Positions 1-8,515 of a DNA stretch of 64,000 nucleotides are shown in pieces. The notes under the pieces were generated by a model. The model worked only from the letters and a program-made list of their open reading frames with translations, searched no databases and was not told the DNA's origin. Every line of letters starts with the position of its first letter. Positions within the stretch are counted from its first letter, which is position 1. The position numbers were made by a program, and so were the translations under genes. The stretch comes from Halobellus ruber (GTDB lineage Archaea > Halobacteriota > Halobacteria > Halobacteriales > Haloferacaceae): NCBI RefSeq assembly GCF_014212355.1, contig NZ_JACKXD010000005.1, forward strand, positions 62,001 to 126,000, read 5' to 3'.

Positions 1-133
1 GTCGCTACAACTTCGGGACGGTCCTCGAAGCACGGGTATGGCTGATCCCGACGACACCGTCCGCGTGCGGCTGGTCGAGCGGACCTGCTCCAACGACGTG
101 CTCCGACCCGCGCCCGCAGGCGTCAAGGTTTAG
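1..133 (+). other. Possible 3' end of a gene cut by the window edge, with a reading-frame switch
   Basis: From about position 3 to 38 the third reading frame has coding-like third-position G/C (it reads RYNFGTVLEARV). From about position 38 the second frame takes over with acidic, haloarchaeal-looking codons (ADPDDTVRVRLVERTC) and ends at TAG 131-133. No single frame looks coding across the whole stretch. Either a gene with a one-base indel enters the window here, or one frame is chance. The product is not recognised, and too little is visible to decide. Confidence 0.25.
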
Positions 134-160
134 CCCCCGCCCGTCGGACGCTACTCCATC

Positions 161-1021
161 GTGAGCCACTGGGAGCCGGCGTTGCGCTCGGCCGCGGAGA
201 CGGGCATCTACGGACCGCGATCGTTCGTGGGCTACCTCCGAGAGCAGGGGCTGGATCCGGGCGAGTACCGGACGGCGGCGGTCTCGATCGACACCCGGTC
301 GCAGCTTCCGGATCGGCTGGCAGAGCGGGACATAATGGTCCTGCACCTGGGGCGCGCGACGGACGGTCCCGGCGCCCGGTTCGCGCTCGTTCGCGTCCCG
401 GACCGGCTGGGCGACTTCTTCATCGACGAGATGGCGTTCCGCCCCCACGACCGGGTGACCCTGGATCACACGCCCGAGGGCGCCGACACGCTCGCGCTCG
501 GGCAGGAGGTCCAGGATATGCTGGAAGTGTACCGCTCGCTGCCGACCTTCTCGGAGCAGGGGTTTGTGAACTTCGCGCTCTCGACGGGGCTCGTCTCGCG
601 GGCGCTCGACCTCGACCCCGTACGGACCGGACTCGTACCGGCGACGGCGGCGTCGAGTTTCGACTTCGCCTTCGAACCGCACCCCGACCGCCCGACGCTC
701 CTCCATCACACCGACGGGCAGGTCGGAATCGACACGCTCGTGCTGACCCGCCGGGACGGCGAGCGCGTGCTCGTAGTCGTTGAGGCGAGGTGCGGCGGGC
801 GACGGAAGCTGGCCAAGCACGTCGTCGGCTACCCGGCGCTCGCAGCCGAGTCGCTGTCGGTCGACGTCGATCGGATCGTCCCCGTCTATCTCCGCGCCCG
901 CCCGACCGCGGACGGGGTCCGGTACAGCATCTACGAGTGTTCGCTCCCGACGGCCGGCGACCGTCCGTGTCTCGCCGGCCTCCAGGTCGTCGAGGACACC
1001 CACTACGAGGTTCGGCTCTGA
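161..1021 (+). CDS. Hypothetical protein with a possible PD-(D/E)XK nuclease-like C-terminal region
   Basis: A 286-residue soluble, acidic protein starting at GTG 161, 27 bp after the preceding stop. I do not recognise a characterised family. Around residues 190-225 a beta-hairpin-like stretch (IDTLVLTRRDGERVLVVVEAR) is followed by a Lys/His-containing helix (KLAKHVVGYP). This resembles the D-(x)n-E-x-K/R core of PD-(D/E)XK nucleases, but with Arg where Lys is usual. The N-terminal 150 residues show no motif I can name. It stands alone, convergent with the tRNA downstream. No signal peptide or membrane segment is visible. The nuclease link is an inference from motif spacing only. Confidence 0.75.
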   Translation: MSHWEPALRSAAETGIYGPRSFVGYLREQGLDPGEYRTAAVSIDTRSQLPDRLAERDIMVLHLGRATDGPGARFALVRVPDRLGDFFIDEMAFRPHDRVTLDHTPEGADTLALGQEVQDMLEVYRSLPTFSEQGFVNFALSTGLVSRALDLDPVRTGLVPATAASSFDFAFEPHPDRPTLLHHTDGQVGIDTLVLTRRDGERVLVVVEARCGGRRKLAKHVVGYPALAAESLSVDVDRIVPVYLRARPTADGVRYSIYECSLPTAGDRPCLAGLQVVEDTHYEVRL

Positions 1022-1168
1022 ATCGCGGCTCGCCGCGGGTCGTCATCGATACCGGCGCGTTCCGTCCCCGGACCTGATACGCCCACGCGGAACTCCGAAC
1101 CGAGGAACTCCGGACGGAGGAGTCGAGCGACCCGGCCACTCACGAGTAGCTTCGGGCTCCGGAAACAT

Positions 1169-1240
1169 AGTCCCACCAGGATTCGAACCTGGGTCGAAGC
1201 CCCCAGAAGGCTTCAGGATTGGCCGCTACCCCATGGGACT
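1169..1240 (-). tRNA. tRNA-Gln (anticodon CUG)
   Basis: Read on the minus strand, 72 nt fold as a full cloverleaf. The acceptor arms AGTCCCA/TGGGACT pair perfectly. The D stem is GGGT/ATCC. The anticodon stem AAGCC/GGCTT encloses loop TTCTGGG with anticodon CTG (reads CAG). The T arm is CCAGG-TTCGAAT-CCTGG. CCA is not encoded and no intron is present. Flanking genes are purO (divergent) and a hypothetical gene. The 3' end faces the hypothetical gene, and I see no integrase or attachment duplication there. Confidence 0.96.
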
Positions 1241-1351
1241 GCCGTCGGCACCAGTTACACGGTCTCCAGTAACTCGTGGCTCCATATGAGTGTTGCGAAC
1301 TCGCGGTTCCGCGCCCCGTCCGTGCCGTCCGACCGGTACCGGACCACCACC

Positions 1352-1358
1352 TATTTAG
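1352..1358 (+). promoter_or_regulatory. TATA box of purO
   Basis: TATTTAG is centred about 27 bp before the purO ATG at 1382, preceded by a purine/C-rich BRE-like stretch. This spacing implies transcription starting at or near the ATG (leaderless mRNA). Confidence 0.6.
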
Positions 1359-1381
1359 CCCGCTCTCCGCCACCTCGGCGT

Positions 1382-1954
1382 ATGTACGTCGGTCGCTTCG
1401 TGATCGTCGCCCCCGATTTCGCCGCGTACCGCGTCTCCTCGCGGTCCTTCCCCAACCGCCGGATCGTCGACCGCGACGGAGTACTGACGGTCGGTCCCAC
1501 TCCCGACGCGCCCGAGACTGACAATCCCTATATATCCTACAACTGCGTCCGCGAGGGCGGCGACGGCGTCGTCGTCGGCAACGGCTCCCACGTCGACCCG
1601 ATCGCGGAGAAACTCGACCGCGGGTACCCCGCCCGCGACGCCGTGGCGTCCGCGCTGCTCGCGCTCGACTACGAGAAGGACGACTACGACACCCCCCGGG
1701 TCGCGGGCGTCGTCGGCGACCGCTCCTCCGTCGGGATCGTCCGCAAGGACGCCCTCGTCGTCAAGTCAGTCACGGAGCCGACACTGGTCGCGACCTACGA
1801 GGAGGACGAGCCGAGGCCGATCGACTTCGGGGGCGGCGACCCCGAGGGGATCGCCCGCCGCGCGTACGATCTCCCCTTCGAACACGCCGTCTGTGCCGCC
1901 GGCGTCACCTACGGCGACGGCGACGTCGCGGTCGGGTTTCACAACGGCGAGTGA
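1382..1954 (+). CDS. purO: IMP cyclohydrolase, archaeal type (PurO)
   Basis: PurO closes the purine ring, converting 5-formamidoimidazole-4-carboxamide ribotide to IMP (EC 3.5.4.10), the last step of de novo purine synthesis in archaea. The 190-residue protein is close to the roughly 200-residue family length. It begins [11 protein letters not shown] and contains the family-like segments [11 protein letters not shown] (residues about 17-27), YISYNCVR, and GNGSHVDPI near residue 65. I chose ATG 1382 rather than the upstream in-frame ATG because the TATA box lies 27 bp before it and the N terminus matches the family. It is monocistronic. Confidence 0.93.
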   Translation: MYVGRFVIVAPDFAAYRVSSRSFPNRRIVDRDGVLTVGPTPDAPETDNPYISYNCVREGGDGVVVGNGSHVDPIAEKLDRGYPARDAVASALLALDYEKDDYDTPRVAGVVGDRSSVGIVRKDALVVKSVTEPTLVATYEEDEPRPIDFGGGDPEGIARRAYDLPFEHAVCAAGVTYGDGDVAVGFHNGE

Positions 1955-2000
1955 GGGTTCGGCGCCCCGGCGCCGACGGGCCGCACTGCGGCCGCCCGGC

Positions 2001-2879
2001 TCAGGTCGGCGGCTCCAGGCTGGCGGCCACCGTGGCGACGGCGCCGCTGAACAGCAGTACGAGGACGCTCGCGGCGTTGAGAAAGCTCGTCGCCCCGATC
2101 CGGACCTTACCGTAGATCTCAAGCGGCATCGTCGTCACGCCGCTGCCCGCGAGGAAGAACGTGATCAGAAACTCGTTGAACGACAGCGCAAACGCGAAAA
2201 GCACCGACGCGAAAAGCGCCGGCCAGAGTTGCGGGAGCGTGACCGTCCGGAACGTGGTGATCCCATCGGCCCCGAGGTCCCGCGCCACCTCGGTCATCCG
2301 ACCGTCGATGGTCGCGTACCGCGAAGCGATGAGGAACGTACTGAACGGCAACACCCAGTAGAGGTGTCCCGCAAGCACCGGCCCGAGGCCGAACCCCACC
2401 CCGACACGGCCGGCGGCGATGCCGATGCCGAGCGCGACGACGACTGTCGGGACGAAAAGCGGGATCGCAACGACGACGGCGACGGCGGCGCGGACCCAGC
2501 CCGGAAGGCGCCCGCGGACGATCGTTCGGGCGGCGAGCAGCCCGAGCCCCGTTCCCACGACGGAGGCAACGGCGCCGATTGCGCCGCTCGTCGCGAGCCC
2601 GCGGACGAACCGCGCGTCCGTCAGCACCGCCGCGTACCACCGGAGCGTGACGCCGTCGAGCGGTATCGACGGCTGCGACGCCGGCGACAGCGACAGGTAG
2701 CCCACGGCGACGACCGGCAGGTACAGGAACAACGCGGTCAGCACGACCGTGGTCCGGAAGAACCCCCCACGGACGCCGGCGGTGATACGGCGCCGAACCC
2801 GGCCGGCGACGCTCGCCCGTCCCGACCGTTCGCCGTCGATGTCGCGGTCGGCGGCTGCCCGCTCGGAACTATCTCCCAT
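2001..2879 (-). CDS. ABC transporter permease, spermidine/putrescine (PotC) type
   Basis: A 292-residue integral membrane protein, last gene of a four-gene importer operon. About six hydrophobic helices follow a charged cytoplasmic N terminus of about 40 residues. The EAA-like loop near residues 195-215 (EVARDLGADGITTFRTVTLPQLWPAL) is the contact site for the ATPase. By family it forms the inner-membrane channel with the other permease. Its start lies 6 bp after the stop of the upstream permease gene, so the two are probably co-translated. Polyamine is the usual substrate, but thiosulfate, iron or thiamine relatives cannot be excluded. Confidence 0.92.
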   Translation of the reverse strand: MGDSSERAAADRDIDGERSGRASVAGRVRRRITAGVRGGFFRTTVVLTALFLYLPVVAVGYLSLSPASQPSIPLDGVTLRWYAAVLTDARFVRGLATSGAIGAVASVVGTGLGLLAARTIVRGRLPGWVRAAVAVVVAIPLFVPTVVVALGIGIAAGRVGVGFGLGPVLAGHLYWVLPFSTFLIASRYATIDGRMTEVARDLGADGITTFRTVTLPQLWPALFASVLFAFALSFNEFLITFFLAGSGVTTMPLEIYGKVRIGATSFLNAASVLVLLFSGAVATVAASLEPPT

Positions 2880-2885
2880 CCTCTT

Positions 2886-3797
2886 TCACCACCGCTTGAG
2901 CTCCGCGCGGACGTCGGTCGAGAGCGCGCCGACGCCGAACCCCACGACTACAACGACCAGGAATACGACCGAAAGCGCCGCCGCGAACGGGTAGTCGAGC
3001 ACGTCGTAGAACTGCGTCGTGATCGTCTGGGCGATCATCTGCTCCGAGGGGGAGCCGAGAATCTGCGGCGTCGCAAACGCGCCGGCGATCCGGGCGTACA
3101 CGATGAGCGTCCCGGCGACCGCGCCGGCGTACGTCTCCGGTACGACGATGTCGAGGAACACCCGAACGCCCCCCGCGCCCAGGTCACGGGCCGCCTCGAC
3201 CTGGCGGTAGTCCAGCCGCTCCATCGAGACGTACATCGTCAGTAGGACGTACGGGAGGTAGATGTGGACGAACCCGATACCGAGCGAGGGCCCCGGCAGC
3301 TCGATCGGGCCGACGCCGATCCCGGAAGGGGTCCGGAGGAGTTCGAGGGGCTGACCGACGAGCCCGCTTCCGGTCAGCGCCGTGTTGACGATGCCGTCGG
3401 CCGCCAGGATCCACACCCACGTGTAGTTGAGGACGACGTAGTTCAGCCACAGCGGGAGCGTAAGCGAGATCAAAAGCGGTAGCCGATACCGGGCCGGACA
3501 GACGTGTGCGAGCCAGTACGTCACGGGATACGCGATCGCCAGGCATACCGCGGTGATGACGGCGCCGATGCCGAGCGACCGGAGCATCACCGCCGGGTAG
3601 ACGCTGTCGGCGACCGCGGCGTAGTTCGACGGCGTCACGGGCGGGCTAACGCTCTCGACGATCAGCAGCGCGATGGGGACGGCACCGAGTGCGACAGCAA
3701 GCGCCGTCGGCAGGGCACCGAGGGCGGCGTCGACCAGCGTCCGCCGCCGGTCGTCGTCCCCCGGAAGCACGGGGATCCGGTCTGTCGGGCCGCTCAT
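2886..3797 (-). CDS. ABC transporter permease, spermidine/putrescine (PotB) type
   Basis: A 303-residue membrane protein with about six helices. It carries an EAA-like loop (EAARDLGAGGVRVFLDIVVP, near residues 200-220) that docks on the ATP-binding subunit. The start ATG overlaps the stop of the ATPase gene by 4 bp (ATGA), indicating translational coupling. Two different permeases plus one ATPase and one lipoprotein is the standard layout of polyamine-type (family 1) importers. Substrate is inferred from family, not from binding residues. Confidence 0.92.
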   Translation of the reverse strand: MSGPTDRIPVLPGDDDRRRTLVDAALGALPTALAVALGAVPIALLIVESVSPPVTPSNYAAVADSVYPAVMLRSLGIGAVITAVCLAIAYPVTYWLAHVCPARYRLPLLISLTLPLWLNYVVLNYTWVWILAADGIVNTALTGSGLVGQPLELLRTPSGIGVGPIELPGPSLGIGFVHIYLPYVLLTMYVSMERLDYRQVEAARDLGAGGVRVFLDIVVPETYAGAVAGTLIVYARIAGAFATPQILGSPSEQMIAQTITTQFYDVLDYPFAAALSVVFLVVVVVGFGVGALSTDVRAELKRW

Positions 3798-4954
3798 TCG
3801 TCGCTCCCCGTCGCTCCGTCGACGAGCGTCGTCCCGTCGTCCCCGTCGTTTTCGGCCCCCACCCCGCTTTCCGCCGTCTCGTCGCCTCCGGTCCCCCCGT
3901 TTACTACCGCCGCGTCGGTAACGCCGAGCTCGACGCCGTCGCCCACCTCGATGCGGTCGTCGGTCCCGCTGCGTACCTGGACCGTCGGGCCGGCGTCGAG
4001 GGCAACCGCGTACGCCGCGTGTGACCCCTTGTATCCGATGTCGCGGACAGTGCCGGCGAACGTGTCGCCGCCGAACCGGAGGTCCTCCGGTCGGACCATC
4101 GCCGTCACCTCGGCTCCCGGCGCCGGCCGGTCGTCCCCGACTGCGGCGGCGAACCGGCCGCCGGCGGCGTCGACGACCGCCCCCTCGCTCCGCCGTTCGC
4201 GTACGTGCCCTGACAGGAGATTCGCGTTGCCGAGGAAGTCGGCGACGAACGCCGTCCGCGGGTGGCCGTAGAGCGACTCCGGGGCGCCCGATTCCACGAT
4301 CCGGCCGGCGCGCATCACCGCGAGCCGGTCGGACATACTCATCGCGCTCTCCTGGTCGTGGGTAACGTAAAGGAACGTCGTCCCGACGTCGTTCTGGATC
4401 CGGCGGAGTTCGGCCCGCATCTCGGCGCGGAGCTTCCTGTCGAGCGACGACAGCGGCTCGTCCAAGAGCAGGACCGACGGCTCGTTGATCAGCGCTCGAG
4501 CCAGGGCGACCCGCTGTCTCTGCCCGCCGGAGAGTTCGGTCGGGTCACGGTCGCCGAACCCTTCGAGCCCAACCGTCGACAGCATCTCGGCCGCGCGGCG
4601 CCGCCGCTCGGCCGCCGGAACCCCATCGCGGGCGAGCCCGTACGCCACGTTCTCGGCAACCGTCATGTGGGTAAAGAGGACGAGATCCTGGAACACGAGG
4701 TTGGTGTCCCGCTCCCGCGGCGGCCAGTCGGTCACGTCCCGGCCCGCGATCTCGACCCGGCCGGCGGTGGGGGTTTCGAGCCCGGCGAGCATCCGCAGCG
4801 TCGTCGTCTTCCCGCAGCCCGAGGGACCGACGAGGGCGAAGAACTCGCCGGAAGCGATCGATACTGACACGTCGTCGACGGCGGTCGTCCCTCCGAACCG
4901 CTTGGTCAGGCCCTCCGTTCGAAGGATCATGTCCGAACGGTCACCACCACTCAC
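3794..4954 (-). CDS. ABC transporter ATP-binding protein, spermidine/putrescine (PotA) type
   Basis: A 386-residue ATPase that powers the importer. Visible motifs are Walker A GPSGCGKT (residues 43-50), the Q-loop, the signature LSGGQRQRVALARAL near residue 140, Walker B LLLDEP, and the H-loop YVTHDQ. A C-terminal TOBE-like regulatory region covers roughly residues 240-350. The last 30 residues are an acidic Gly/Asp tail typical of halophilic proteins. The start lies 6 bp after the stop of the substrate-binding gene. An alternative start (MILRTEGL, 4930) would remove eight residues. Confidence 0.95.
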   Translation of the reverse strand: MSGGDRSDMILRTEGLTKRFGGTTAVDDVSVSIASGEFFALVGPSGCGKTTTLRMLAGLETPTAGRVEIAGRDVTDWPPRERDTNLVFQDLVLFTHMTVAENVAYGLARDGVPAAERRRRAAEMLSTVGLEGFGDRDPTELSGGQRQRVALARALINEPSVLLLDEPLSSLDRKLRAEMRAELRRIQNDVGTTFLYVTHDQESAMSMSDRLAVMRAGRIVESGAPESLYGHPRTAFVADFLGNANLLSGHVRERRSEGAVVDAAGGRFAAAVGDDRPAPGAEVTAMVRPEDLRFGGDTFAGTVRDIGYKGSHAAYAVALDAGPTVQVRSGTDDRIEVGDGVELGVTDAAVVNGGTGGDETAESGVGAENDGDDGTTLVDGATGSDE

Positions 4955-4960
4955 TCGCTG

Positions 4961-6028
4961 TCACTCGCCGGCGGCGCTCTTCGCCTCGGTCCATACCTGT
5001 ACGTACTGTTCGATCAGCGACTGCGGCTTGGGTTCCTCGTAGATGAACCGGCTCGGATCGTCGAGACCGAACGCCGACAGTTCGACGTTGTTCTCCCTGA
5101 AGACCCGTTCGTTCGGGACCGCAATGTTCGACGGCGCCATCAGCGACTCGTAGCCGAACTCCGCGTGCCACTCCTGGATGAACCGGTGAGCGGCTTCGAC
5201 GTTCTCGGCGCTTTCGGGGATACAGAACTGTATGAACCACGCCTTCGTCCCCTCCTCCGGGTACACTCGTTCGACCGGGACTCCGGCGTCCCGCATCGAC
5301 GAGATGACGTAGTTCCAGACGGGCTGTACCCCGACTTCGCCCGACCGGAGTAGCTGTTCGGACTCCCCGCCGGAGGACCACAGCCCGCCGCTGAGATCGA
5401 CGTGGGTGGCAAGCCGCTCCCGGAGCCGGTCGAAGTCGACCGCGTCGGCGCTCGTCGGGTTCAGCGGCTCCGTCCCCGCAGCCGCCCGCTCGTAGAGGAT
5501 CTGGAGTCGGGCGTCGTCCCGACCGCCGATCATCCCACCGTAGGCGTCGTCGAAGAGCGCCGCGAGGCTCGTTATGTCGTCGTCGATCATCTCCGTGTTG
5601 ACCGCAAGCGGCGTCTGCCCGAACGACCGCGGGACGCCGTACACCGACCCGTCAGACCGGAAGTACTCCTTTTTCACCACGTTGAGGATATCGTCGTACG
5701 CGGGCACCTGTTCGAGGTCGACCGGCTGGAGCAGTCCCTCCTCGATTGCCGGCGGCACGGCGTAGTTCCCGAGCGCGACGATGTCGTGGTCCGACCGTCC
5801 GGAGCGGAGCAACGAGAGGCTCTGGGCCGAGCTCTGTGCGGCCTGTAACTCGACCGGAACCCCCGTTTCGCGCTCGAATCGGTCGAGTATCCCGTCGGCG
5901 TAGACGTAGTTCCAATCGAGCAGTTTGAGTGTCGACCCCCCACCGCCGGTGATGGAGCCGACACACCCCGCCGTGAGCGTCGCCGCTCCCGCGCCGATCC
6001 CCGCAAGATACTGCCTCCGAGACGACAT
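4961..6028 (-). CDS. Extracellular substrate-binding lipoprotein, PotD family, Tat-exported
   Basis: A 355-residue solute-binding protein, first gene of the importer operon. The N terminus MSSRRQYLAGIGAGAATLTAGC combines a twin-arginine motif (SRRQYL) with a lipobox (LTAGC). It is therefore predicted to fold in the cytoplasm, leave by Tat and be lipid-anchored at the Cys, as is usual in haloarchaea. The mature part begins LKLLDWNYVYADGILDRFE, as in PotD-like spermidine/putrescine receptors. I chose start 6028 because it gives this signal and sits 25-31 bp after a TATA-like box. An upstream in-frame ATG would bury the Tat motif. Confidence 0.93.
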   Translation of the reverse strand: MSSRRQYLAGIGAGAATLTAGCVGSITGGGGSTLKLLDWNYVYADGILDRFERETGVPVELQAAQSSAQSLSLLRSGRSDHDIVALGNYAVPPAIEEGLLQPVDLEQVPAYDDILNVVKKEYFRSDGSVYGVPRSFGQTPLAVNTEMIDDDITSLAALFDDAYGGMIGGRDDARLQILYERAAAGTEPLNPTSADAVDFDRLRERLATHVDLSGGLWSSGGESEQLLRSGEVGVQPVWNYVISSMRDAGVPVERVYPEEGTKAWFIQFCIPESAENVEAAHRFIQEWHAEFGYESLMAPSNIAVPNERVFRENNVELSAFGLDDPSRFIYEEPKPQSLIEQYVQVWTEAKSAAGE

Positions 6029-6052
6029 ACCGACACCACACGTCCCGATAGC

Positions 6053-6059
6053 AATAAAC
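6053..6059 (-). promoter_or_regulatory. TATA box of the ABC importer operon
   Basis: On the minus strand TTTATTG lies 25-31 bp before the ATG at 6028, predicting a leaderless or very short-leader transcript for the four-gene operon. Confidence 0.5.
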
Positions 6060-6304
6060 CGATTGTGGGGTGTGTCAACTCCTGCCGCCCCCCGGATCAC
6101 CTCGTGGGCCGTGTGGCCCGCGCCGACTTCCGGACCGCCCGTCGGCGGCGCGCGGTCCGCTCACGCCGTGGAAGCGTCCCCGTCGCGGCCGGTGTCCGCC
6201 CGCGTGACGGCCGCCGCAGCCGCGTACCGGTCGTCGCGTCCACGACGCCGGGTCCCACTCCGTACCGACGTCCCCCGAAAACACCACCCACCGAGGTTTT
6301 GTCG

Positions 6305-7082
6305 ATGACGCCCCTACGATACGGTATACGGGTCGCCGTCGTCTCCGACATCCACGCGAACAGGATTGCGCTCGACGCCGTCCTCGATGACCTCCCGCCG
6401 GTCGACGGGATCGTCTGCGCCGGCGACGTGGTGGGCTACAACCCCCGGCCCGCGGCGTGCGTCGACGCCGTCCGGGAGCGGTCGATCCCGACCGTGAAAG
6501 GGAGCCACGACCGCGCGGTCGCGGCCGACACCGGGTGAACCGGAACCCGGTTCCGGTTCAACTCGATGGCGGGCGCCGGCGTCGCCCACGCCCGCGAGCG
6601 GCTCGACGACGACGCCGTCGCGTGGCCGGCGGCCCTGCCCGACGCGCGGACCTGTTTCGACGGCCGGGTGAAGCTGGTTCACGGCCACCCCAACGACCCC
6701 GATCGCTACACCTACAGTAGCGTTTGCAACTGGTTGCACATCCGATCGCACGCCGCCGTGCGATCGAGTGAGCGAAGACTTCCAAACGCTACTATATCCC
6801 AACGAGCTCTCCGCGTCGCTGCTCGGCAACGAGGACGTCCTGGTGCCGGGCCACACCCACGTGCAGGCCCACGAGGTCTTCGAGGAGGGGATCGTGCTGA
6901 ACCCCGGGAGCGTGGGACAGCCCCGCGACGGCGACCCGCGGGCGGCGTACGCGCTTGTCGATCTCGACACGCTGTCGGTGGAGGAACGGCGCGTCGAGTA
7001 CGACATCGACGCGGTGGCCGCGGCGGTCCGCGACGCCGGGCTCCCCGACCGGATCGGCGAGCGGCTCTACGAGGGGCGGTGA
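6305..7082 (+). pseudogene. Metallophosphoesterase (YfcE/MJ0936-like), broken by an in-frame stop and a MITE
   Basis: Pieces of a calcineurin-like phosphoesterase of about 230 residues lie in order. First come VAVVSDIHAN (D-x-H motif), GDVVGYNP (GD motif) and GSHDRAV (where GNHD is usual). Then follow VKLVHGHP, GHTHVQ (GHTH motif) and the C terminus GERLYEGR. Two lesions inactivate it. A 15-bp inverted duplication (6536-6550) adds an in-frame TGA at 6536-6538. An 80-bp MITE plus TA duplication (6713-6796) shifts the frame within RYTY|P. Without both inserts the frame reads through. The Asn-to-Ser change in GNHD also suggests relaxed selection. Confidence 0.9.
6715..6794 (+). mobile_element. 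80-bp MITE, copy 1 (inside the phosphoesterase pseudogene)
   Basis: The element is exactly 80 bp with terminal inverted repeats TAGTAGCGTTTGCAA. Here the first base is C and there is one mismatch in the right arm. It is flanked by a TA duplication (6713-6714 and 6795-6796). The centre is a palindrome CGATCGCACG...CGTGCGATCG. The reverse complement of copy 2 at 62702-62781 matches it at 77 of 80 bases. It has no coding capacity. A TA target duplication is typical of IS630/Tc1-mariner elements, so a related transposase probably moved it in trans, but that assignment is inference. Confidence 0.93.
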
Positions 7083-7103
7083 GCGCCGACCCCGACGCCC
7101 GAC

Positions 7104-8282
7104 TCAGAACTCCTCTTGGACGATCTTCAGCGTCTCCTCGCGGTCGTCCCACGCAACGAAGATCGCGACCGACGTCGCCGACGTGATCACGTCGTGGATG
7201 TTGATCCCCGCCTCCGAGATCGGCTGAACGATGTCGAGAATGACTCCCGGGCGGTTGGGGAGTTCCCCGCCCGTCACCCGGATGACCGCGATCCCGTCCT
7301 CGACGGTGACAGACGACAGCGTCTGATCCTCGACCACCTTCGAGTGCAGCAGGTTCTCGGCCTCCTTCGCGCGGCCCTCGTGCATGTAGAACGTGACCGA
7401 GTCCATCCCGCTCGCCACGGCGTCGATGTTGATCCCGGCGTCGCCAAGCACCTTCGAGAGGTCCGCGAGGATCCCGGGGCTGTTCCGGAGCGCGCGGCCG
7501 GCGACGGTGATACACGAGAGGGGATCCTCCTGCATATCGATGAGGTTCTGGAACTCCCCCTCGATGAGCGTCCCGCCGGTGAGGAGGTCGCCGTGCTGGT
7601 AGTGTACTACCCGGACCCCGAGGCCGTCGTCCTTGTACGACAGCGCGGAGGGCGCGACCACCTCGGCGCCGCGGAACGAGAGGTTCCGGAGTTCGTCGAC
7701 CGTGATCCGGCCGACGTTGCGCGCGCCCTCGACCACCCGCGGGTCGCCGGTCATCACGCCCTCGACGTCGGTGACGATGACGACCTCGTCGGCGCCCATA
7801 TACCGGCCGAGCATCACCGCCGTCGTGTCCGAACCGCCGCGGCCGAGGGTGGTGATCTCACCCGCCTTGTTCTGCGCCAGAAAGCCGGTGATCACCGGGA
7901 CCACCGAGCCGAGGTCCGCAGCGAGTTCTTCCACCCGGCGCGTGGTTTCCTCGATGTCGACCTCCCCGAGGTCGTTGGCGATGATGGGCCACTCGTCGCT
8001 GCCGGGTTCGACGAAGATCGCGTTGATCCCGCGGGCGGCCAACGCGGCTTTGAGCATCCGGACGCTGGTTCGTTCGCCCATCGAGACGATCTCCGCGCGG
8101 TCCCGATCCTCGGCTTCGAACTCGATCTCCTCTAAGAGCTCGTCGGTGGTGTTGCCCATCGCCGAGGCGACGACCGCGATCTCGTGGCCCGCCTCGACCG
8201 CCGCCGCGATGGAGTCGGCGGCGCGGTTGATCCGGTCGCCGCTCCCCAGCGACGTCCCCCCGAACTTCGCGACTACGCGCAC
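7104..8282 (-). CDS. lysC: Aspartate kinase
   Basis: It phosphorylates aspartate to aspartyl-4-phosphate, the first step toward lysine (diaminopimelate route), threonine and methionine (EC 2.7.2.4). The N terminus VRVVAKFGGTSLGSGDR contains the KFGGTS nucleotide-binding motif. TTLGRGGSDTTAV and VTDVEGVMTGDPR mark the amino-acid kinase domain. Two C-terminal ACT domains (about residues 265-390; ALRNSPGILADL and ELPNRPGVILDI) imply allosteric feedback. At 392 residues it is slightly shorter than bacterial enzymes. I prefer GTG 8282 because homologues start MRVVAKFGG. ATG 8297 would add five residues. Confidence 0.93.
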   Translation of the reverse strand: MRVVAKFGGTSLGSGDRINRAADSIAAAVEAGHEIAVVASAMGNTTDELLEEIEFEAEDRDRAEIVSMGERTSVRMLKAALAARGINAIFVEPGSDEWPIIANDLGEVDIEETTRRVEELAADLGSVVPVITGFLAQNKAGEITTLGRGGSDTTAVMLGRYMGADEVVIVTDVEGVMTGDPRVVEGARNVGRITVDELRNLSFRGAEVVAPSALSYKDDGLGVRVVHYQHGDLLTGGTLIEGEFQNLIDMQEDPLSCITVAGRALRNSPGILADLSKVLGDAGINIDAVASGMDSVTFYMHEGRAKEAENLLHSKVVEDQTLSSVTVEDGIAVIRVTGGELPNRPGVILDIVQPISEAGINIHDVITSATSVAIFVAWDDREETLKIVQEEF

Positions 8283-8515
8283 TGGCCCCCTCCCCATCGA
8301 CGGATGGGTTCGCCCCGAGAGTGGTGCTCTGACATAGCCGTTGATTGCGCTGGGGGGGTGTAAAACCTTGTCTCCCGGGGCTGTCGCGGCCGACCCCGCC
8401 CGTTCGACGCTGTCAGCCGGCAGATCGCCGGTTCCGGCCGGCCCGTGACGCGACGCGGCAATCGCCCGACCGCGACCGAGGCGTGATTTAAGGGCATTCG
8501 GCCGAATAGACAGGT

